Of a DNA stretch of 41,798 nt, positions 16,526-23,056 are shown piece by piece. The notes under the pieces were generated by a model. That model was not told where the DNA came from and ran no database searches. It saw nothing but the letters and a program-made list of their open reading frames with translations. How positions within the stretch are numbered: the stretch's first letter is position 1; each line of letters opens with the position of its first letter. The position numbers were made by a program, and so were the translations under genes. Source of the DNA: Streptomyces sp. MBT53 (GTDB lineage Bacteria; Actinomycetota; Actinomycetes; Streptomycetales; Streptomycetaceae); the NCBI RefSeq assembly GCF_016654115.1, contig NZ_JAEQAZ010000059.1:1-41798 (forward strand), in the 5' to 3' direction.

Positions 16526-19500
16526 TCAGTTCACCGCAAGGGTGAACACATGGAGATCCGGGTCGTCCGGAAGTGTCACGCTCTTGATGGTCTTGCCCGT
16601 GGGTGCCGCGAAGGGCTTGGTGGCGAACACATACGTGACGACCGGGTCCTTGTCCGCACCCGCGACATTGCGGTACGCGGTCCTGGCGACGATCTCGTTG
16701 CCGTACTGCACGGTTCCGCCGCCCCCGCCGACCGTCCAGTCCGTGAAGGAGAGGTCGACGACGTCGGTGCTGCCGTCGGTGTAGGTGACGGTCGCCTTCG
16801 TCTGCTGGTTGCCGTTGACCGCGCTGCCGATGAACGACAAGTTGGCGGCGGGCTGCGGGAGTTGGACGGTCTGACCGGCCGCCGAGACATTCTCCGGGCG
16901 CCCGTTCGGCGAGTTCGGCCAGGTGAAGCCGAGCCCGTCCACCGTGCCCGTGCCGCCCGGGGTCAGCCCGGCCGCCGCGAGCGCCTGGAGGGAGTAGCTC
17001 CAGCCGCCCCCGTCGTAGTCCGCCTCGTCGTGCTCGCCGTTGTCGTCGGAGACTCCGGCGTTGTTGTAGGCGGCGAGCAGGGTGCCGGGAGCGGCGACCG
17101 TGAGGGACACCGGCTGCTCGTACGACGTGTCGCCCGAGGTGACGGTGACCTTGACGTCGTAGAAGCCCTGCTTGACGTCGGTGGCGGCGCTCAGGGTGAT
17201 GTCCTGGGAGCCGTCGACGACCGTGCCCTGCGCGGGAGTCGCCGTGACTCCGGCGGGCGTCTCGACGCTGTAGCGGACCTCGGGTCCGGTGCCGCCGCTC
17301 AGCGCCAGGGCCTTGATGTTGACCTTGGTGGTGTCGCCGGGCGCGAGGGTCGCGGCGGTCGGGCCGACGCCGATCTGGTACGGCTGTTCACCGGTGCGGA
17401 AGGACGGCGGGGCGTCGGCGAGGGCGCTGCCCCAGGTGCGGTTCGGGGTGGTGGAGAGGGTGTAGTCGAGGGTCCCGCCGTTCCTGACGATCGAGGAGGA
17501 GAGCCAAGGACGGTCACTGCTACGGCCGTTGACCTTCAGGGACTGGATGTACGGGGCGTCGGTCGCGGCACCCTGCGCGCGGATGGAGATGTCGTTGCCC
17601 TGCGGGCGCTTGATCTCGATGCGCTCGAACAGCGGTGAGGCGAGGGTGAGTTCGGCGCGGGAGGGGACCTGGGGGTACATGCCGAGCGCGGAGAAGACGT
17701 ACCAGGACGACATCTCGCCGAGGTCGTCGTTGCCGGGGATGCCGGCCGGGTCGGTGGTCCAGAGCTGCTTCATGGCCGCCCTGACCGTTTCCTGGGTCTT
17801 GTAGGGCGCGCCCGCATAGTCGTAGAGGTAGGGGACGTTGACGGACGGTTCGTTGTCCAGCTCGGACTTGTCGCCGCCGCTGCCGGTGAAGGCCCAACTT
17901 CCGTCCGCCTCATGGAAGAAGGAGTCGAGGCGGGCGAGGGCCTTGTCGGTGCCGCCCATCGCCGCGAAGAGGCCCGCCGGGTTGTGCTGGACCATCCAGG
18001 TGTACTGGGCGGCCGTGCCCTCGACGAAGCCGTTGCCGGTGCCCGGGGTGAAGCCGGTGACCCAACTGCCGTCCGCCTTGCGGTTGGCGATGTAGCCGCC
18101 GGTGGGGTCGGCGGCGATGTTGAAGTTGTTCTGCCACCACTGGGCGCGCTTGGCGAAGTCGGCCGCCGTGCTCTTCTTCCCGGCCGCCGTGGCGAGTTGG
18201 GAGAGCGCGAAGTCCGCCGTGGACATCTCCAGCGTCTCGGCCGCGCCGCCCCAGGCGTTGGAGACGGACGGCATGTAGTGGAGGTTCAAGTACTTGTCCA
18301 GGGAAGGGCGTTGGCCGACCGAGAGCACCGGCTTGCCCGAGGGGGACAGGTCCTGCGCGGTCGGTACGGTCGCCGCCTGGACGAGGGAGGCGAGGGCCCC
18401 CTTGAGGTCGAAGTCCGTGCCGCCGAAGGCGCGGATGCCGGCCAGGGCGGTGGGCGAGGGGTCGCCGTTCATGACGTGCGTGCCGCTCGCGCCGTGCAGC
18501 CAGCGGTCCCAGACCCCGCCGTTCTGCTGGGCGAGTTCGTAGAGGGACTGTGCGATGTCCGAGCCGGTGCGGGGGCTGAGGAGAGTGAGCAGCTGGACCT
18601 GCGAACGGTAGATGTCCCAGCCGGAGAAGGTGCCGTACTGCGCCTCGTGCCCCTTGCCGACCTTGTGCACCTTGCCGTCGCTGCCCGTGTATCTGCGGTC
18701 GGCGTCGCTGATGACGTTCGGGTGCAGGAGCGAGTGGTAGAGCGCGGTGTAGAAGGTGGTGCGCTCGGCGTCGGTGCCGCCGCCCACCTTGATCGCGCCG
18801 AGCTGGTCGCGCCAGGCGCGGTGGGCCGCGTCCTCGACCGCGTCGAAGGTGCGCTGCGGCGGGTTCTCCGCCGCGAGGTTGGCCTCGGCGCCGGCCTGAC
18901 TGACGTACGAGACACCGACCTTGACGCCCACCGGACCGGTGCCGGGCTCGAACTCGACATAGCCGCCCGCGCCCTTGCCCGCGACGGGACGGCCGCCGTT
19001 GGTGAAGCCGCCCGTGCCGCCGGTCGCGGAGGTAGATCCCGGGGTCAGCTTGTCGTCCTGCCAGGTGCCGGTGGTCTTGAAGGCGCGGTCGAAGGTGGCG
19101 GTGAAGTACAGGGTGTAGTAGGCACGTTGGCCCTCGGGGTCGAGGTAGCCGCAGAAGTTGCCGGAGGTGACCGAGCCGGAGACGGTACGGGTCGCCGGGT
19201 CGATGGTGACCGACGAATTCGTCGACCCCACCTCGGAGTTGGCGGTGCGGATCAGGAGTGAGGCGGGCTTGTCGGCCGGGTAGGTGAAGCGGCCGGAGCC
19301 CGTGCGGGCCGTGGCCGTGAGGTCGGCGGTGACGCCGGAGGCGAGGCCGACCTTGTAGTGGCCGGGTTCGGCGGTCTCGGCGGTGTGACTGAAGTCGGAG
19401 GCGTAGACGGCGTCCTTGGTGTCGCTCGCCGGGGAGGAGGTGACCTCGCCGGCGTACGGGAAGAACGGGATGTCGCCGCTGCCGCCCGCGCAGCCCGTGC

Positions 19501-19798
19501 CGGACATGTGGGTGAGGCTGAAGCCGCGGATGCGGGTGGCGTCGTACTGGTAGCCGCCCGGCGCGGCCGTGCTCGTCGCGCTGCCTCTGGTGTTCTCCGG
19601 GCTCCAGGAGAGCATGCCGAAGGGCACGACGGCGCCCGGGAAGACGTTGCCGCCGTTCTTGGTGCCGATCAGCGGATCGACGTAGGCGCTGGGGTCCTTG
19701 ACGAGGTGCGGTGGGGCGGCGGTGGCCGCCAGGGCGGGGGTGGCGCCGCCGACCGCGAGTGCGGCGGCGAGCAACAGGGACATGGGACGGAAACGCAT
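16526..19798 (-). CDS. Secreted GH92 alpha-mannosidase with NEW3-like and C-terminal sandwich domains
   Basis: Secreted GH92 exo-alpha-mannosidase, 1090 residues. After a signal peptide (cleavage near PALA/ATA, 24) comes the classic GH92 N-terminal sandwich (YVDPLIGTKNGGNVFPG, 39-55), then the catalytic helices with WDIYRSQVQLL, GFVEGTAAQYTW, NEPSVNVPYLYDYAG and the acidic motif GNDDLGEMSSWY near 688-699. A NEW3/NPCBM-associated beta domain (about 805-895) and a galactose-binding-like sandwich (about 900-1090) follow. The ATG at 19798 was chosen for its GGAGGAGGGG ribosome site and the signal peptide; the frame is open 88 codons further upstream through the operator region. Its domain set and motifs differ from the first GH92, so the two are not a recent duplication. 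It is probably controlled by the palindromes upstream. Confidence 0.93.
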   Translation of the reverse strand: MRFRPMSLLLAAALAVGGATPALAATAAPPHLVKDPSAYVDPLIGTKNGGNVFPGAVVPFGMLSWSPENTRGSATSTAAPGGYQYDATRIRGFSLTHMSGTGCAGGSGDIPFFPYAGEVTSSPASDTKDAVYASDFSHTAETAEPGHYKVGLASGVTADLTATARTGSGRFTYPADKPASLLIRTANSEVGSTNSSVTIDPATRTVSGSVTSGNFCGYLDPEGQRAYYTLYFTATFDRAFKTTGTWQDDKLTPGSTSATGGTGGFTNGGRPVAGKGAGGYVEFEPGTGPVGVKVGVSYVSQAGAEANLAAENPPQRTFDAVEDAAHRAWRDQLGAIKVGGGTDAERTTFYTALYHSLLHPNVISDADRRYTGSDGKVHKVGKGHEAQYGTFSGWDIYRSQVQLLTLLSPRTGSDIAQSLYELAQQNGGVWDRWLHGASGTHVMNGDPSPTALAGIRAFGGTDFDLKGALASLVQAATVPTAQDLSPSGKPVLSVGQRPSLDKYLNLHYMPSVSNAWGGAAETLEMSTADFALSQLATAAGKKSTAADFAKRAQWWQNNFNIAADPTGGYIANRKADGSWVTGFTPGTGNGFVEGTAAQYTWMVQHNPAGLFAAMGGTDKALARLDSFFHEADGSWAFTGSGGDKSELDNEPSVNVPYLYDYAGAPYKTQETVRAAMKQLWTTDPAGIPGNDDLGEMSSWYVFSALGMYPQVPSRAELTLASPLFERIEIKRPQGNDISIRAQGAATDAPYIQSLKVNGRSSDRPWLSSSIVRNGGTLDYTLSTTPNRTWGSALADAPPSFRTGEQPYQIGVGPTAATLAPGDTTKVNIKALALSGGTGPEVRYSVETPAGVTATPAQGTVVDGSQDITLSAATDVKQGFYDVKVTVTSGDTSYEQPVSLTVAAPGTLLAAYNNAGVSDDNGEHDEADYDGGGWSYSLQALAAAGLTPGGTGTVDGLGFTWPNSPNGRPENVSAAGQTVQLPQPAANLSFIGSAVNGNQQTKATVTYTDGSTDVVDLSFTDWTVGGGGGTVQYGNEIVARTAYRNVAGADKDPVVTYVFATKPFAAPTGKTIKSVTLPDDPDLHVFTLAVN

Positions 19799-19952
19799 GA
19801 CGCGGCCCCTCCTCCTTCGGACGGGTCGCGCACCACAGGTCGCACAAGCCGCAGGGACAGTAACGTGCGCCACCCGTACCACGGAAGGGCGCGTGGGCCG
19901 GTGGCGGCGCACGGAGCGGACACTCGGACGGTCCACCCGGACCAACTGGGTT

Positions 19953-19964
19953 GACATCGTTGTC
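19953..19964 (-). promoter_or_regulatory. Imperfect LacI-type half-operator upstream of the second GH92
   Basis: GACATCGTTGTC differs by one base from GACAACGTTGTC and lies 45 bases from a perfect copy, an arrangement that could allow looping or cooperative binding. Confidence 0.45.
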
Positions 19965-19997
19965 CGTTGGGGCGGTAGAGTCATATGCAGACCATCC

Positions 19998-20009
19998 GAC
20001 AACGTTGTC
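19998..20009 (-). promoter_or_regulatory. LacI-type operator upstream of the second GH92
   Basis: A perfect GACAACGTTGTC palindrome, extended by one more pair to CGACAACGTTGTCG, 200 bases before the GH92 start. It is identical to the 12-mer before the first GH92. Together with 19953-19964 and the LPMO terminator, it accounts for what I see in the gap 19799-20137. Confidence 0.6.
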
Positions 20010-20076
20010 GCACCGCAGTGTCGCCCCAAGCCATGTATCACCCGGGCAGGTTGAACCCCCATTCCCCGCCCGGCTC

Positions 20077-20109
20077 GCGGACCCGGTGGCCCCCGTCCAC
20101 CGGGTCCGC
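20077..20109 (-). terminator. Hairpin terminator after the LPMO gene
   Basis: A perfect 13-bp stem (20077-20089 with 20097-20109) and a 7-base loop, 29 bases past the LPMO stop codon. It is flanked by further inverted copies of GGGTTCAACC (20049-20058 against 20119-20128 and 20134-20143), so a larger cruciform is possible. Confidence 0.8.
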
Positions 20110-20118
20110 CCCGAGCAA

Positions 20119-20148
20119 GGGTTCAACCGACCTGGGTTCAACCGACCT
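20119..20148. repeat. Tandem 15-bp repeat spanning the LPMO stop codon
   Basis: GGGTTCAACCGACCT occurs twice head to tail (20119-20133 and 20134-20148). On the gene strand, the first copy carries the last codons and TGA of the LPMO and the second repeats them after the stop. Confidence 0.85.
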
Positions 20149-21220
20149 GGCAGGGAAGGGCAGTTGCCGGGTCACCTCCGTTGCCGTTCACGACGTAGCC
20201 GAAGGTGGTGCTCTGTCCCGGACTCAGTGAGCCGTTCCAGTCGGCGTTGTGGACCATCACGTCCTGACCGGTGTAGGTCGCGTTGCCGTTCCAGAGGCTG
20301 GCGACCGACTGCCCGCCGGGGAGCGTCCAGTTGACCATCCAGCCGAGCATCGGGACGTCGCCGGAGTTGGTGACGGTCACCTCGGACTGGTAGCCGCCGG
20401 GCCAACTGCCCGTCGTACGGCGGGTGGCCGAACAGACCCCGGGTACCGGGTCGGTGGGGTTGCCCGGGTCGTGAATACCCGTCACTTCACCGTTGCCGCC
20501 GTCGAATACGACGTCCGAGCACGAGTAGAAGGTCTCGGTGCTGTCCGAGCGCTGCCACACCATGTAGATGATGTGCCGCCCCGACTTGTTCGCCGGAAGC
20601 TGCCCGGTCCAGGAGTAGTTGGCCTCGACCGTGCCCGGGGTGCCGTTGAGCGGCGGGTGGTCGACCGTGAGGAACGGGGTGGCCTCCATGTCGTCCCAGG
20701 TGAGTGTCTTCGTCGGGTCGAAGCCGTCCTTGGTGATGTACACGTAGAACCAACCCGGGTGTGCCGCCCAGGCGTTGTACGAGAAGTCGACCGTCGCGCC
20801 CGAGGTGAGATGCGTGAGCGGCCAGTCGTCGCGCGGGAGGTTGAAGCCGGTGAAGTTGGGGTTGCCGCCGCTGCACAACTGACCGTCCGGCACGAAGCCG
20901 CGGGTGCGGCCGGCGCCGTCGGAGCGCAGGACGGAGAACCAGTTGTAGAACGGCGTTGTACCGCTGACCTGTTGGGCCGCCTTGCAGGCCGGGTTGATGG
21001 GTTTGATCTCGCCGGTGGTGGTCAGCGCGTCCTGCCAGCAGAGGAAGGTGCGGCTGCCGGGTTTCATGGGGGTGCCGTGGGCCTGCGCGGTGCCGCCGGT
21101 GGCGAGGATCAGGGCCAGGGCGGGGACGGTGGTGAGCAGGGCCAACAGGACGAGGAAGAGCGCTCGTTGAGAGGTGGGGCGTGGTAATCGTGGGTCGTTT
21201 CTCAGGATTGTCATAGCCAT
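20138..21220 (-). CDS. Secreted AA10 lytic polysaccharide monooxygenase with CBM2
   Basis: Copper-dependent oxidative enzyme that cleaves crystalline polysaccharide, 360 residues. The signal peptide ends at AQA/HG, leaving His48 as the mature N-terminus. His48 and His154 (NAWAAHPGW) form the copper histidine brace. The AA10 domain runs to about 245, including the end motif SCSDVVFDGGNGEVTG. A short Pro linker leads to a family 2 cellulose-binding module (263-360) with its terminal cysteine pair and conserved tryptophans. It resembles the cellulose-active C1-oxidising CelS2 type, in line with the CebR box upstream. The first ATG of MAMTIL was chosen; GAAGG lies 10 bases before it. It is followed by a tandem repeat and a strong terminator, so it is probably monocistronic. 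Confidence 0.93.
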   Translation of the reverse strand: MAMTILRNDPRLPRPTSQRALFLVLLALLTTVPALALILATGGTAQAHGTPMKPGSRTFLCWQDALTTTGEIKPINPACKAAQQVSGTTPFYNWFSVLRSDGAGRTRGFVPDGQLCSGGNPNFTGFNLPRDDWPLTHLTSGATVDFSYNAWAAHPGWFYVYITKDGFDPTKTLTWDDMEATPFLTVDHPPLNGTPGTVEANYSWTGQLPANKSGRHIIYMVWQRSDSTETFYSCSDVVFDGGNGEVTGIHDPGNPTDPVPGVCSATRRTTGSWPGGYQSEVTVTNSGDVPMLGWMVNWTLPGGQSVASLWNGNATYTGQDVMVHNADWNGSLSPGQSTTFGYVVNGNGGDPATALPCQVG

Positions 21221-21323
21221 GACAGATCTGCCTTCGCTCGACGGTCGTGCGGAACGTGCGGAGGTGAAGGCGTGGGGTGGGGCGACCCGGCCGCACCCGG
21301 CGGGTTCCGGACCGTCGGACGGA

Positions 21324-21337
21324 TGGGAGCGCTCCCA
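21324..21337 (-). promoter_or_regulatory. Perfect CebR operator
   Basis: TGGGAGCGCTCCCA is the exact 14-bp palindrome known for CebR, the LacI-family cellobiose/cellotriose-responsive repressor of cellulase genes in Streptomyces. It stands 104 bases before the LPMO start, and 136 bases before the divergent oxidoreductase. Confidence 0.85.
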
Positions 21338-21472
21338 CCCCACTGTCCGTGAAGTTAGCGCGGACCGGGGAGGCTGTAAACGGCGGGCGGGGTTTCAAGT
21401 GGCGCTCGGGGAAGGCTCGTTCGGGAACCGGGGCTTGCCCCTGACCCACGGGTCAGGGCTTAGCGTCCGGCC

Positions 21473-22474
21473 ATGACCGCGACTCACCGTCTCGTACGCC
21501 TGGTCCGCCGCCCCGCCGGACTGCCCACCACGGACGACTTCACCCTCGCGCGGGTCCCCCTCCCCCGCCCCGAGGCCGGCCAGGTGCTCGTCCGCAACAC
21601 CCACTTCCTGGTCTTCCCCGGCCTGCGCACCCTCATCGGAGGCGAGACCCGCGATGTCCCGCTGCCGCCGCTGCACCCCGGCGACACCCTGTTCGGCCCC
21701 GCGATCGGCGAGGTGGTCGAAGGACCGCTGGCCAAGGGGCAGTTGGTGCTGCACCTTCAGGGCTGGCGGGAGTACGCGACACCGGCCGTCGCCGAGTGCA
21801 GGCCGTTGGAGGACACGCTGCCCGACCCGGTCGCCCATCTCGCCCAGGGCTCCGCGGCGTACGGCGCGCTGACCCGGCTCACCCAGGTCCACGCGGGCGA
21901 CACCGTGTTCGTGACCGGCGCCGCCGGTGCCGTGGGCAGCCTGGCGGGCCAGATCGCCCGACTGCTGGGCGCCGCCCGGGTGATCGGCAGCACCGGCTCA
22001 CCGGACAAGGCACGGAGACTGCGCGGGGAACTCGGCTACGACGCCACCGTGCTGCGCGGAGCGGGACCGATCGACGGACAGCTCGCCGAGGCGGCACCGG
22101 ACGGCATCGACGTCGTCCTGGACACCGTGGGCGGCGAACAGTTGACGGCCGCCGTCCGGGCAGCGAACCGGGGCGCCCGGTTCGCCCTGGTGGGCGCGCT
22201 GGACGGTCAGCTGTCCCCGGACCGGGCGGGCGGGAGCGCACCGGCCGTGCTCGACACCTACCGGCTGCTGACCCGGGGCATCACGATCACCGGCTACAAC
22301 GGCACCGACCACCCTGAGGTCGAGACGGAGTGGGAGGCCCGCTTCGGGGACTGGCTACGGGCGGGCCGCATCCACTTCCCCCGCACCCCGCTCCGCGGAA
22401 TCGAGCGCGCTCCGGAGGCGTTGCCCCTGTTGATCGCGGGCCGTTCCTTCGGCGCGGCCGTCGTGGAGCTGTAG
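21473..22474 (+). CDS. Medium-chain NADP-dependent oxidoreductase (quinone/enone reductase type)
   Basis: Cytosolic zinc-free medium-chain dehydrogenase/reductase, 333 residues, of the leukotriene B4 dehydrogenase/curcumin reductase branch; it probably reduces activated double bonds with NADPH. An N-terminal GroES-like domain (PEAGQVLVRNTHFL) is followed by a Rossmann domain with VTGAAGAVGSLAGQIARLLG (nucleotide-binding loop) and the VIGSTGSPDKARRL segment that sets NADP preference. The ATG is used although its ribosome site is weak. It starts 252 bases from the divergent LPMO and is followed after 13 bases by a MerR regulator on the same strand, so the pair is likely an operon. The substrate is unknown. 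Confidence 0.85.
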   Translation: MTATHRLVRLVRRPAGLPTTDDFTLARVPLPRPEAGQVLVRNTHFLVFPGLRTLIGGETRDVPLPPLHPGDTLFGPAIGEVVEGPLAKGQLVLHLQGWREYATPAVAECRPLEDTLPDPVAHLAQGSAAYGALTRLTQVHAGDTVFVTGAAGAVGSLAGQIARLLGAARVIGSTGSPDKARRLRGELGYDATVLRGAGPIDGQLAEAAPDGIDVVLDTVGGEQLTAAVRAANRGARFALVGALDGQLSPDRAGGSAPAVLDTYRLLTRGITITGYNGTDHPEVETEWEARFGDWLRAGRIHFPRTPLRGIERAPEALPLLIAGRSFGAAVVEL

Positions 22475-22487
22475 GACGGGGAGCCGC

Positions 22488-22934
22488 ATGCGCATCGGCG
22501 AGGCAGCGGCGGCGGCCGGCACCACTCCGCGCGCCCTGCGCCTGTACGAGGCGCGCGGCCTGCTCCGGCCCCCGCCACGCACCCCGTCCGGCCAACGGGA
22601 GTACGGCCCCGCAGAGTTGGCCCGCGTCCGCGTGATCCGCGACCTGCTCGCGCTGGGTCTCACCCTGGAAGACCTCCGCCGCCGGGCCCACCGCCTGGAC
22701 CTCCTCGCCCGGACCCCGCCCCCGTCCTGTGGCAACCCTCAGGGCGAGTTCAGCGATGTCGTGGCCGATCGCCTCGCGGCCCTGGACACGGAGATCACCC
22801 GCCTCACACGTCTGCGACAGAGCCTCGCCGCAGCCGCGGGCGAACCACCGGCCGTCGTTCACCTCGACGGGGACGCCGGGCGGGACGGACCGGACTCTTC
22901 TCCCCCTTTCACCACAGCCTCCCCACGGACTTGA
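22488..22934 (+). CDS. MerR-family transcriptional regulator
   Basis: DNA-binding regulator of 148 residues. The N-terminal MerR winged helix-turn-helix (MRIGEAAAAAGTTPRALRLY, then YEARGLLRPPPRTPSGQREY, 1-45) is followed by the second wing, a long dimerisation helix (about 75-120) and a Pro/Ser-rich tail. A single cysteine (CGNPQGEF) precedes the coiled region; there is no obvious metal-binding set of cysteines. The ATG has GGGGAG four bases upstream. It lies 13 bases behind the oxidoreductase gene, which it probably controls together with itself. Confidence 0.88.
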   Translation: MRIGEAAAAAGTTPRALRLYEARGLLRPPPRTPSGQREYGPAELARVRVIRDLLALGLTLEDLRRRAHRLDLLARTPPPSCGNPQGEFSDVVADRLAALDTEITRLTRLRQSLAAAAGEPPAVVHLDGDAGRDGPDSSPPFTTASPRT

Positions 22935-23056
22935 CCCAGTTTTGGCCAAGCGCGCTATGTGGTGACTGGCGTTCGGTCATGTTCACTTGTCGCGTTCACG
23001 GGGTTGGTTCTTGACGTTTTCTGAGTCATGTGGGCGTTGCGATGGAGGAACAGCTC

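Noticed and set aside
17910..20141. 743-codon minus-strand frame overlapping the second GH92
   Set aside because: Arg/His/Pro-rich out-of-frame shadow on the same strand as GH92; no ribosome site or domain.
20119..20148. GGTTCAA motif reminiscent of a tRNA T-arm
   Set aside because: No acceptor, D or anticodon stems can be folded around it; it belongs to the tandem repeat at the LPMO end.
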